From Christensenella sp. UBA5327 (lineage in GTDB: Bacteria; Bacillota; Clostridia; Christensenellales; Aristaeellaceae), in contig DHQX01000044.1 in the NCBI GenBank assembly GCA_002411105.1, positions 3,050 to 16,782 of the forward strand: a stretch of DNA of 13,733 nt, written 5' to 3'. Positions 7,535-13,712 of the stretch are shown one piece after another. The notes beneath the pieces were generated by a model. The model made no database searches. It worked only from the letters and a program-made list of their open reading frames with translations, and was not told the DNA's origin. The translations under genes were made by a program, and so were the position numbers. The number at the start of each line of letters is the position of its first letter. Within the stretch, counting starts at the first letter, position 1.

Positions 7535-8509
7535 ATGCAGCGTATCAAGCCCAGAAAACGACGGCTGATCACACGGCCTGATGTGGGGAGCTATTGGATA
7601 TCCTTTTCCGACATGCTCTCCTCTTTGCTGTTGGTGTTCATCCTGGCGGTTTTTTTCAGCATCTATCAGTATTTCAGCCTCCTTGACATCAAAACCCAGG
7701 AGCTCAACGAGCAGCAGGCGGAGCTGGACCGCACCCAGATCACCCTGGCGCAAAAGGAAAAGGACCTGGAGACCGCCCAGGTGACCCTCATGGGCAAGGA
7801 GGAGGAAGTGGCCTCCATCCAGATCCAGCTGCAAAAGCAGGAGGAAGACCTGCACGCCGCCCAAACGGCGCTCAAAACCAAGGAGGAGGAGCAGGCGACG
7901 CTCCAAATCCAGCTGCTGGCCCAGCAGGATGCCCTGGCCAGCCAGGAGATACTGCTGAACAACCAGCAGCGGCAGATTGACGAGCTGCTGGGCGTGCGCA
8001 CCGACATCATCCGGGAACTCAGCCAGAGCTTTGCCGCCAACAACATCGCCGTCAAGGTCAACACCGCCACCGGCGACATCGTCCTTGACAGCCAGCTGAT
8101 GTTTGAAACCGGCAGCGACGTGATCTCAGCCGCCGGCCAGGCGGAGCTGTCCAAGCTCATCCCGGTGTATCTGAGCGTGCTGCTGCGGCCCGAGTATAAG
8201 CCCTATGTGGCCGAGGTCACGGTGGTGGGGCATACCGACTCCAAGGGCAGCTACCTGTTCAACCTGGAATTGTCCCAGAACCGCGCGCTGAAGGTGGCCA
8301 CCTATTGCCTGCAGCTGCCCCAGCTCACAGGCGAGCAGCTCCAGCTGCTTCAGGAGATCATTACCGCCAAGGGCCGCAGCTTCTCTGACCGCATCATGAA
8401 CCCGGACGGCACGGAGAACATGGATGCCTCACGCCGCGTGGAGATCCAGTTCAGGCTCAAGGACAGCGAGATGATCCAGAAGATGAACGACATCCTCAAA
8501 ACCCGCTGA
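7535..8509 (+). CDS. MotB/ZorB-like stator protein with coiled-coil stalk and OmpA-type domain
   Basis: Probable partner of the preceding channel protein, anchoring it to peptidoglycan. Of 324 residues, 1-20 are basic and cytosolic. One membrane helix spans about 25-47 and has Asp26 in SFSDML, the position of the essential ion-binding Asp in MotB and ZorB. Residues about 52-155 are a charged Leu/Gln/Glu coiled coil, including a 28-residue internal duplication. Residues about 175-310 are an OmpA/MotB C-terminal domain with VVGHTDSKGS (230-239) and NLELSQNRA (243-251). Asp235 and Arg250 fit the pair that binds diaminopimelate in this fold. A segment rich in Leu and Gln (259-275) interrupts the end of the domain. 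No gap separates it from the gene before, and there is no strong ribosome binding site, so translation is coupled. Confidence 0.85.
   Translation: MQRIKPRKRRLITRPDVGSYWISFSDMLSSLLLVFILAVFFSIYQYFSLLDIKTQELNEQQAELDRTQITLAQKEKDLETAQVTLMGKEEEVASIQIQLQKQEEDLHAAQTALKTKEEEQATLQIQLLAQQDALASQEILLNNQQRQIDELLGVRTDIIRELSQSFAANNIAVKVNTATGDIVLDSQLMFETGSDVISAAGQAELSKLIPVYLSVLLRPEYKPYVAEVTVVGHTDSKGSYLFNLELSQNRALKVATYCLQLPQLTGEQLQLLQEIITAKGRSFSDRIMNPDGTENMDASRRVEIQFRLKDSEMIQKMNDILKTR
7760..7927 (+). repeat. Tandem 28-residue (84-base) repeat within the stator coiled coil
   Basis: Residues 76-103 and 104-131 align without gaps; both carry a DLxxAQ motif, a KEEE block and QIQL. By hand 15 of 28 positions are identical. 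Twenty-eight residues equal four heptads, consistent with stalk extension by in-frame duplication. Confidence 0.75.
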
Positions 8510-8512
8510 TCC

Positions 8513-9016
8513 ATGAAAAAATTCGCCATGATTGTGGCCTTGATCGCGCTGCTTCTCTGCGGCGCCACGCTTTTTGGCATCAGCCAGGCCACCCTGCAGG
8601 TGGATGCCCAGGATGCGCTGGTGATGCCGGCGGATACGCAACTGGGCGAGTTCACCCGGCTGATGGGGCTGCTGGACCACAACGCCGTGCGGGGCACGGT
8701 GTTTGACAAGGCAGTTACCGGCGATCCCAACGACTACACCATCCTGCGCTATACCTTAAGGGTTAAAAACGGCGGCTTCCTGCCGGCCAAAATGCTGGAG
8801 GCCATGGTGGTGCCAGCCAAGGGCGATGTGCTGTGCTATTCCCAGCAGGACGCCCAGGGCCAGGACGTGAACCAGCCGCTCAATTTGGCCCCGGGCCAGG
8901 AGACCACCCTGCACTGTTACCTCCTCACCAAACGCGGCATGCACGCGGTGCGGGAGTTGCACATCACCTATTATATCTGGGGACATCCCTTCCTGGTGAA
9001 GATCACCTACGGCTAA
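8513..9016 (+). CDS. Exported or membrane-anchored protein of unknown function, third gene of motor operon
   Basis: Not recognised. Of 167 residues, about 4-24 form a hydrophobic segment after MKK (signal peptide or anchor); Cys16 lies within it but LLLC is a poor lipobox. The rest has alternating hydrophobic strands such as YTILRYTLRVKN (75-86) and LHITYYIWG (149-157), suggesting a small beta-sandwich outside the membrane. Cys108 and Cys135 could form a disulfide between strands. The ATG lies three bases after the stop of the stator gene with no visible Shine-Dalgarno sequence, so translation probably depends on coupling. That arrangement, plus the strong terminator right after it, suggests a third component of the same complex, perhaps contacting the outer part of the stator (inference). 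It shares no motif I can see with ZorC, ZorD or ZorE. Confidence 0.7.
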   Translation: MKKFAMIVALIALLLCGATLFGISQATLQVDAQDALVMPADTQLGEFTRLMGLLDHNAVRGTVFDKAVTGDPNDYTILRYTLRVKNGGFLPAKMLEAMVVPAKGDVLCYSQQDAQGQDVNQPLNLAPGQETTLHCYLLTKRGMHAVRELHITYYIWGHPFLVKITYG

Positions 9017-9089
9017 CAATCAAGACATCAAAACGCTATATTTTATGGAAGTGGAGTTGCGGCACAATCACTTGAGTATAGTTCAATTA

Positions 9090-9121
9090 ACCGCGGGGCT
9101 GTCGGTTGACAGCCCCGCGGT
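9090..9121 (+). terminator. Strong hairpin terminator between convergent operons
   Basis: A perfect 14-bp stem (9090-9103 with 9108-9121, starting ACCGCGGGGC) around the loop GGTT, followed by GTTGTTT on the plus strand. It lies 73 bases after the motor operon and 21 bases beyond the stop of the convergent minus-strand gene. On the minus side the stem is followed by TAATT, so it may act weakly both ways. Confidence 0.8.
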
Positions 9122-9142
9122 GTTGTTTCAATCGCCGTCACA

Positions 9143-9982
9143 TCATCGATAAACGATTTCATAGTGCGTTCCAGCACCCGCCACAACGCCCCATTCACCA
9201 CCCAAACCAAGACTTGAACCAAAGCCAGTGGTCACATCACGCAGCCCCCAGAAGTGATAGTTGCCATCTGCGTCCTGTTCCGCGATGTAGTCACCAATGT
9301 AAACACTCATTCCATCAAAATGGAACTCCAAGCCATGATGCGCGCAAACCGCCTCAATGAGATCAGCCACCATCATCTCGGGAACTTTGTCGGCGTTGAC
9401 ATAAAGCTTGTATAATCCCTCAGCCAGGACTGTCTCGGCTTCAGGCTTGATGGTCATTGTGAAGTCATAACAGACGGTATCGTTCTGCTTGAAAAAGTAT
9501 TTGTTGGCATATCGGGCTTCCACCTTGCCCGAAAGTGTATCAGACGCAGTGTACACTAATTGAACCAGATCGTCCTCTTGCACTTTATAGGCCATATCCT
9601 GCTTTTCTCCGTTTACTAACACCTTCCAGCTGAGGGTGTCTGTGTTTTTCCGTTCCGGATATTCGGTGATAGGATTGGTTTCATAAGAAATGCTTTTTAG
9701 CCCGGTGAATACACCAGCCTCATCCCTGAATATGGTGAGACTCATCAGTTCCTCTGCCTTGTCTAAGTGACTAGCGATGGTCTTATCCATCAGCCGGGAT
9801 TCATAGGCCAGATCCAAGTACACGGTGGCTTCCGGCACTTGGTCATCTTGGGCAGCATCGATAATTTGCATCCGAAAATTCACCATGCTCACCCCCAACT
9901 CAATCGGCCTGGGGGCAGTTTCTGCAAAGCACGCAGCTGTAATAAGCAATAAGACTATCAGAAGCACGACAAACCTTTTCAT
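9143..9982 (-). CDS. Secreted protein with DUF4430-like domain(s)
   Basis: Exported protein of 279 residues whose function is unknown to me. Residues 1-20 are a signal peptide ending ACFA; the Cys there could be a lipobox, but Thr at -3 is unusual, so signal peptidase I cleavage is more likely. The central part ends in SWKVLVNGEKQDM then YKVQEDDLVQLVY, which resembles the end of DUF4430 (transcobalamin-like) domains, where a WxxxVNG strand is followed by a gap and a DGD-type strand. The C-terminal part (about 200-279) may be a diverged second copy: a helix with LIEAVCAHHGLEF, then aromatic strands. The start is fixed by AAGGAG six bases before ATG. The gene begins 16 bases after the PHP gene ends, so the two form an operon and may act on the same surface or external substrate (inference). 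Base composition is lower in G+C than in neighbouring regions. Confidence 0.65.
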   Translation of the reverse strand: MKRFVVLLIVLLLITAACFAETAPRPIELGVSMVNFRMQIIDAAQDDQVPEATVYLDLAYESRLMDKTIASHLDKAEELMSLTIFRDEAGVFTGLKSISYETNPITEYPERKNTDTLSWKVLVNGEKQDMAYKVQEDDLVQLVYTASDTLSGKVEARYANKYFFKQNDTVCYDFTMTIKPEAETVLAEGLYKLYVNADKVPEMMVADLIEAVCAHHGLEFHFDGMSVYIGDYIAEQDADGNYHFWGLRDVTTGFGSSLGLGGEWGVVAGAGTHYEIVYR

Positions 9983-9998
9983 GGCTTTCTCCTTATTT

Positions 9999-11315
9999 CT
10001 ATTCGCAGTATATTGGATTAGTCAGGGCATATCCCAAGTTTTCAGCTTCCACTTCCAGCACAACATGCTGTCCCGCAGAAAGCGTCAGATCGATATGCCC
10101 AAAAGCAGTCAGACCCTCAAGCGGAATCTCCTGGACGGCTTTGCCGTTAATATACATCCTTAGCAATCTTAACGCCTCATTGTTGAGGATCTCGTAGCTA
10201 AGCTTCCTGTCCCCTGGAGGCACAGCCTCTCCATAGGCTTTACCTGAGATATCAGCGATGACCAGCGGGCCGTTTGACAAGAAGACTTTCCCTTCTTTTA
10301 AGGCTTGAACCAAAGCCGAAGCGGTGAGTTCAGGCAACTTTACATAGGTTCGTGGCATACCAACGAAGGTGCCCCGCGTATACCAGGCTAGGGTTAAGGG
10401 GTCCAGATCCTTCCTGAGGGAGTTTCCAATCACGCTGTGTACATCCGATGAAGCAGTAGCGGTGAGCCTGATGCCTTCATTCAGCAGCTCAAACCATTTC
10501 TCCTTAGCACTCAAATTGGTGGAGGAAAGCGGTGGAATATCCTTGCCGTTCCATACCTCAATGCCGTCAAAACGATCTATGATCTCCCAGTAGGCAAAGC
10601 CGAGGATATCCCTGCGGCTGGGGTGATTGACCTGGACAAAACGCTCCTTGCCCTTCGCCTCATCCACCGAAATCGCGAAATCTTCCGCACTGACAAAGGT
10701 GAAGGGATAGACCTTGCTAGTATTAATCACATTATAATGCCCTTTGTCTTCGGAGGTTACTTCCACCCCTCCCAAGGCAAGAAACGAATCTGACCCATTT
10801 CGGAGGCAGGAAAACTCCATATACTCCGCCTGTCCCGTCACTTGGTTATGGTCGGTGACTACACCAAAATCAAGCCCTGCTGCAAGTCCCGCGGTAAGCA
10901 GTGCTAATGGGGAATCCGCCCCATCACTAAAAAAGGTGTGCTGATGCAAGTCGCCCCCATACCAACCCCGGGCACTTAGATGATACAAACGTGTTAAAAC
11001 AATCGCTTTCAAGTCTTTGGGAATACGGCTTGTGATATTGATCGTGGTCTCCACTTTTTCATACTGGGAACCCTGTTGGAAAGTGAGATGATATTCTCCT
11101 TTTGGAAGCTCCAACGCAAACCGCCCGGTTAAGTCTGTAAAGTGAGTACGCCGCGTGTTAGTGGCAAGGTCTTCGACCAGTATCATGGAAACCAAAAACT
11201 GTCCAGTCTCGTCCATCACCTGGCCGGTCACCCGGGCGACGGACATGGATTGACTTGCTGTAGCTGACGCCAGCATCAGCAATAGCGCAATAACTACCAG
11301 CAACGCTCTTCGCAT
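9999..11315 (-). CDS. Secreted PHP-domain metallohydrolase, CehA/McbA type
   Basis: Predicted exported metal-dependent phosphoesterase or hydrolase; substrate unknown. Of 438 residues, 1-20 are a signal peptide (MRRALLVVIALLLML, cut near ATA-S). Residues about 27-108 are a carboxypeptidase-regulatory-like beta domain (GQVMDETGQFL, TDLTGRFALELPKGEY). The PHP domain follows, with GDLHQHTFFSDG (121-132; His124, His126), GVVTDHN (151-157), GVEVTSEDKGHYN (183-195; Glu185), VNHPSR (229-234; His231) and ASSDVHS (288-294; Asp291, His293). All metal ligands expected for the family appear present, so the enzyme should be active. The C-terminal 80 residues form another strand-rich segment. The start is supported by AAGGGGG seven bases before ATG. 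It is first in a two-gene unit with the DUF4430-like protein. It is also lower in G+C than the flanking genes, which may indicate transfer. Confidence 0.88.
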   Translation of the reverse strand: MRRALLVVIALLLMLASATASQSMSVARVTGQVMDETGQFLVSMILVEDLATNTRRTHFTDLTGRFALELPKGEYHLTFQQGSQYEKVETTINITSRIPKDLKAIVLTRLYHLSARGWYGGDLHQHTFFSDGADSPLALLTAGLAAGLDFGVVTDHNQVTGQAEYMEFSCLRNGSDSFLALGGVEVTSEDKGHYNVINTSKVYPFTFVSAEDFAISVDEAKGKERFVQVNHPSRRDILGFAYWEIIDRFDGIEVWNGKDIPPLSSTNLSAKEKWFELLNEGIRLTATASSDVHSVIGNSLRKDLDPLTLAWYTRGTFVGMPRTYVKLPELTASALVQALKEGKVFLSNGPLVIADISGKAYGEAVPPGDRKLSYEILNNEALRLLRMYINGKAVQEIPLEGLTAFGHIDLTLSAGQHVVLEVEAENLGYALTNPIYCE

Positions 11316-11386
11316 CTAACAGCCCCCTTTGCACACGATACTTGCCTGACCTTATCCCAACCAAGTAAAATGGTAGCAAAGAGGGA

Positions 11387-11414
11387 ATTAAATATTGGTA
11401 AATGATATATGCAA
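11387..11414 (-). promoter_or_regulatory. Possible promoter of the PHP/DUF4430-like operon
   Basis: On the minus strand TTGCAT (11409-11414), 16 bases, TTTAAT (11387-11392), in the AT-rich gap after the EamA gene. It would give a leader of about 65 bases. No terminator was seen between the EamA stop at 11458 and this operon, so read-through is also possible. Confidence 0.35.
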
Positions 11415-11457
11415 CTCATTCATCTTTTGTGCTTGGATCCTGTTTACGCCAGGGTCA

Positions 11458-12348
11458 TCAGCCTGCTTTTCCCCGCACCGTGGCAAAAACCATGCCGGCA
11501 ATAACCAGCGCCATGCCCGTCACACCCATCACCGTGATCCTCTCCTGAAGCGCCACCGCGCTCACCACCAGCGTCACCAGCGGTACGATGTAAATATACA
11601 GATTGGCTTTCAGCACGCCGATCTGTTTCACCGCACCCGCCCACAGCCAATAGCACAGCGCGCTGCCCACAAAACCCAGATAGGCCAGCTTCATGGCGCT
11701 TTCCCACGTGATGAGGGCTGAAAACACAAAGGGCTGCCCCTGGGCGATGACCAGGGGCAGCACCGTCAAAATGCCATAGAACATCAGCTTTCTGATGATG
11801 AGGACGCTGTTGTAAGCGCCAGACCAGCGGCGCAGCAGGATGCCATATGCGGCCCAGGACGCCGCCGCCAGAAGGGCCAGCAGGTCGCCCATGGGCTGCA
11901 GGCGCAGGCTGACCGCGCCGTTGAACACCACCAGCACCACACCCGCAAAAGCGGTGCCAAAGCCAATGGTCTGCTTGCGGCTCAGCCGCTCCTCCCTGTA
12001 CAATGCCGAGAGTGCCAGCGCCGTGATGATGGGCGAGGTGGTGACCAGGATGCTCACATTGGATGCCTGGGTTAAGGTGAGCGCTGTGTTCTCGGCCCAG
12101 GCGTAGAGCGTGTTTGCGAATATCGCCATCAGCAGGAACCGCCATTCCCCCCGCCAGTGAAACTGCCACTTGGGGTGGATCACCCACAGGGCGCCATAGG
12201 CCAGGATGAAGCGGATCAGCATCAGTTGCGCCGGCCGGAGATGCGCCATCAGGCTCTTGGAGACCACAAAGGTGGAGCCCCAGACGATGACGCACACCAG
12301 CGCCATCAGGTGGCCGGATGATTGTTTGGGTTGATGGCGAGCCTCCAT
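11458..12348 (-). CDS. EamA-family (DMT superfamily) membrane transporter
   Basis: Probable exporter of small metabolites or amino acids; the substrate cannot be read from sequence. The 296 residues contain about ten membrane helices in two EamA repeats (about 13-143 and 153-290). The N-terminal helix has the common WGSTFVVSK motif (23-31). Repeat 1 shows LTQASNVSILVTTSPIITAL (91-110) and then REERLS. Repeat 2 has KANLYIYIVPLVTLV (247-261) and then ALQERIT. These are the usual paired motifs before helices 5 and 10. GGAGG lies 12 bases before ATG, a long spacing, but no in-frame upstream start exists in the bases checked. A G+C-rich hairpin at 12373-12412 precedes it. It is on the same strand as pduL, 84 bases away, so co-transcription is possible if that hairpin does not terminate. 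Confidence 0.9.
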   Translation of the reverse strand: MEARHQPKQSSGHLMALVCVIVWGSTFVVSKSLMAHLRPAQLMLIRFILAYGALWVIHPKWQFHWRGEWRFLLMAIFANTLYAWAENTALTLTQASNVSILVTTSPIITALALSALYREERLSRKQTIGFGTAFAGVVLVVFNGAVSLRLQPMGDLLALLAAASWAAYGILLRRWSGAYNSVLIIRKLMFYGILTVLPLVIAQGQPFVFSALITWESAMKLAYLGFVGSALCYWLWAGAVKQIGVLKANLYIYIVPLVTLVVSAVALQERITVMGVTGMALVIAGMVFATVRGKAG

Positions 12349-12372
12349 AAAGCCGCAAAACCTCCAATAGCG

Positions 12373-12412
12373 AGCGGGGAGAAATCTCTGTGAGCACAGA
12401 CTTCTCCCCGCT
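12373..12412 (-). terminator. Long hairpin between pduL and the EamA gene, lacking a U run
   Basis: AGCGGGGAGAA (12373-12383) pairs perfectly over 11 bp with TTCTCCCCGCT (12402-12412), and an inner TCTGT/ACAGA stem closes on GAGC. On the minus strand it lies just after the pduL stop, the right place for a terminator, but the following bases are CGCTATT rather than a T run. It could instead be a processing or stabilising hairpin. Confidence 0.5.
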
Positions 12413-12432
12413 GCTTATTCCGGTGAAAAAAC

Positions 12433-13002
12433 TCAGCCCTTCACGATCTCCCCGTAGACCACGCCGCCCGCTGAGGCAGCGTTTGACTCGTCGGTGTCAA
12501 TGTGCATGGCCAGCAGGTAGGTGGGATGCACCCGCACCACGGTGTCGCCAAAGATCAGGGAGCGACCGTCGGTCTCCACCTTGACAGACACCACGTCCTT
12601 GTCCTTCACACCCATCTTTTCCGCGTCCTCAGGCTGGGCGTGGATATGCCGCTTGGCCACGATGACGCCCTCAGACAGCTCCAACTCCCCCGCGGGGCCA
12701 ATCAGCTTGCAGGGGGCAGAGCCGGCGATGTCGCCAGACTCACGCACCGGGGCCTGCAGGCCCAGGGTGCGGGCATCGGTCATGGAGATTTCCACTTGGG
12801 TGGCCTTGCGGGTGGGGCCCAGGATGGTGACCTTCATCTCGCCCTTGGGGCCCACCAGGGTGACCCGCTCATTGGACGCAAACTGATTGGGCTGGGACAG
12901 CTCTTTTTTAACGGTCAGCTTGGCCCCTTTGCCAAACAGCGTCTCCAGGTCCTTGTCCGACAGATGGCCGTGGCGGGCTGATGTTTCAACGATAAACTTC
13001 AT
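12433..13002 (-). CDS. pduL: Phosphate propanoyltransferase / phosphotransacetylase, PduL family
   Basis: Interconverts acyl-CoA plus phosphate and acyl-phosphate plus CoA, the Pta-type step before acetate (or propionate) kinase. The 189 residues match the family throughout: SARHGHLS (8-15), LSQPNQFA, GPKGE, ILGPTRKATQVEIS, TDARTLG, EGVIVAKRHIHA (111-122) and MHIDTDESNAA (166-176). Expected zinc-binding histidines are present: His11, His13, His119, His121 and His167. The protein starts directly at the catalytic fold without an N-terminal encapsulation peptide, and no microcompartment shell gene is nearby, so it is probably a cytosolic enzyme of acetate metabolism. The residue between the first two His is Gly, where Val is more usual (from memory). 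The start is supported by GAGGGAG five bases before ATG, with a near-consensus promoter upstream. Confidence 0.95.
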   Translation of the reverse strand: MKFIVETSARHGHLSDKDLETLFGKGAKLTVKKELSQPNQFASNERVTLVGPKGEMKVTILGPTRKATQVEISMTDARTLGLQAPVRESGDIAGSAPCKLIGPAGELELSEGVIVAKRHIHAQPEDAEKMGVKDKDVVSVKVETDGRSLIFGDTVVRVHPTYLLAMHIDTDESNAASAGGVVYGEIVKG

Positions 13003-13031
13003 GCATGCTCCCTCGCTTTCTTATTGATACA

Positions 13032-13060
13032 ATTATAAAACAAAACGTCTGCACTGGCAA
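13032..13060 (-). promoter_or_regulatory. Sigma-A-type promoter of pduL
   Basis: On the minus strand TTGCCA (13055-13060), a 17-base spacer, then TATAAT (13032-13037, perfect). Predicted start near 13025 gives a leader of about 22 bases. This is the strongest promoter in the window and suggests high expression of pduL. Confidence 0.8.
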
Positions 13061-13145
13061 GGGTGAGCGCGCCGAAGGCCCACAAAAACGCCCTGGCCTG
13101 CAGCCCTGATGGGGTGACCCAGGATGTTTTTTAGCAAGATGCCCG

Positions 13146-13163
13146 AATTGTATGAAAACAATT
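13146..13163. promoter_or_regulatory. Palindrome, possible operator
   Basis: AATTGT-ATGAAA-ACAATT is a perfect 6-bp inverted repeat spaced by six bases, in the gap between divergent genes. The size fits a dimeric repressor site, but it matches no named consensus I know and is AT-rich enough to arise by chance. Confidence 0.3.
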
Positions 13164-13313
13164 GACTTTTGCCCATCCTTCCTCCGGTTTCTCCCTCAGA
13201 ACGAAGAATATGCTGGCCTGACAAAAAATTTCCTGTGAAAACCCTATACAATTTGTAAATAATATGTTAATATCGCAATCGGACCAAGCCCAGGGATTAA
13301 GGTGTTCCTACCG

Positions 13314-13378
13314 GTATTGTCCATCAGGTAACTGATGCGTCGCCACGGAAACACTCATCGCATCGGTTTGGACAATAC
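13314..13378 (+). ncRNA. Structured leader RNA upstream of the zinc-ribbon gene
   Basis: GTATTGTCCA (13314-13323) pairs perfectly with TGGACAATAC (13369-13378). Directly inside, AACTGATGCG (13330-13339) can pair with CGCATCGGTT (13359-13368) over 10 bp including one G-U, leaving a 6-base bulge and a 19-base loop. Alternatively TCAG-GTAA-CTGA (13324-13335) forms a GNRA-type tetraloop hairpin and TGCG/CGCA (13336-13339 with 13359-13362) closes a second arm, giving a three-way junction. The outer helix ends four bases before AGGAGGGG. The form suggests a riboswitch, thermosensor or protein-binding leader; it matches no named class I can recall. Confidence 0.55.
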
Positions 13379-13398
13379 TTTAGGAGGGGCATGATATC

Positions 13399-13680
13399 AT
13401 GTACACCGACAAAACCCTTGCCTGCCGTGAGTGCGGCGCCGAATTCGTTTTCTCCTCTTCCGAACAGGCTTTCTACGCCGAAAAAGGCTTCCAGAATGAG
13501 CCCGGCCGCTGCCCCAGCTGCCGTGCCAACCGCCGCAGCCAGAACCGCGGCGAGCGCCAGATGTACTCTGTGATCTGCGACGAGTGCGGCGCCACCACCC
13601 AGGTGCCCTTCCAGCCCCGGGGTGACCGTCCGGTCTACTGCCACGATTGCTTCGGCAAGCACAACCAGAGGAGCTTCTAA
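13399..13680 (+). CDS. Small double zinc-ribbon protein
   Basis: A 93-residue protein of unknown role, probably binding two zinc ions. The first ribbon has Cys9-Cys12 (CREC) and Cys38-Cys41 (CPSC) with the family text YTDKTLACRECGAEF and AFYAEKGFQNEPGRC, typical of the probable zinc-ribbon (zf-trcl) family. The second has Cys60-Cys63 (CDEC) and Cys81-Cys84 (CHDC) around GDRPVYC. A basic linker RANRRSQNRGER lies between, which may bind nucleic acid (inference). Proteins of this form are common in Clostridia and Chloroflexi-type bacteria, and their function is not established to my knowledge. AGGAGGGG (13382-13389) lies nine bases before ATG. The structured leader at 13314-13378 and the downstream hairpin suggest a short, tightly regulated single-gene transcript. 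Confidence 0.88.
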   Translation: MYTDKTLACRECGAEFVFSSSEQAFYAEKGFQNEPGRCPSCRANRRSQNRGERQMYSVICDECGATTQVPFQPRGDRPVYCHDCFGKHNQRSF

Positions 13681-13692
13681 GAGCAACTTAAT

Positions 13693-13712
13693 AAAGGGCC
13701 GCAAGGCCCTTT
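13693..13712 (+). terminator. Probable terminator of the zinc-ribbon gene
   Basis: AAAGGGCC-GCAA-GGCCCTTT, an 8-bp perfect stem with a GNRA tetraloop, 13 bases after the stop. The only T run is within the stem and CAGAG follows, so efficiency is uncertain. Confidence 0.6.

Larger units (their letters stand above)
13003..13398. other. Intergenic region of 396 bases between pduL and the zinc-ribbon gene
   Basis: It holds the pduL promoter (13032-13060, minus), an AATTGT-N6-ACAATT palindrome (13146-13163), a very AT-rich patch (about 13221-13275) with several -10-like hexamers such as TATACA and TAATAT but no clear -35 partner, and the structured leader at 13314-13378. A weak CCTGG...CCAGG pairing followed by six T (13127-13132) is also present. 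No coding region is convincing. Confidence 0.7.

Noticed and set aside
6845..7906. 353-residue minus-strand open frame across the motor genes
   Set aside because: It is antisense to two recognised membrane proteins, with a Leu/His/Gly-rich shadow composition and no supporting family match.
5993..8509. Flagellar motAB
   Set aside because: The first protein has three membrane helices and a long C-terminal tail, unlike four-helix MotA. The stator has a long coiled-coil stalk, and no flagellar or chemotaxis gene is nearby.
5993..9016. Calling the operon a Zorya defence system
   Set aside because: No ZorC, ZorD, ZorE, ZorF or ZorG gene follows and the third gene shows no nuclease or helicase motif, so only the motor pair resembles Zorya.
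9045..9152. 35-residue small frame after the motor operon
   Set aside because: It has no ribosome binding site, runs through the terminator hairpin and overlaps the end of the convergent gene.
11444..12397. 317-residue minus-strand frame overlapping the transporter
   Set aside because: It shares the strand but not the frame of the EamA protein. It has no membrane pattern and begins inside the hairpin region.
12433..13002. Microcompartment-associated PduL
   Set aside because: There is no N-terminal encapsulation helix and no shell or cargo genes in the window.
13033..13251. 72-residue minus-strand frame in the pduL / zinc-ribbon gap
   Set aside because: It has no recognisable family, no good ribosome binding site and overlaps the pduL promoter.
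13335..13394. Nineteen-codon leader peptide frame ending just before the zinc-ribbon start
   Set aside because: Its only upstream purine match is a weak AGG, and the frame covers the structured leader. Chance is likely, though a role in leader control cannot be excluded.
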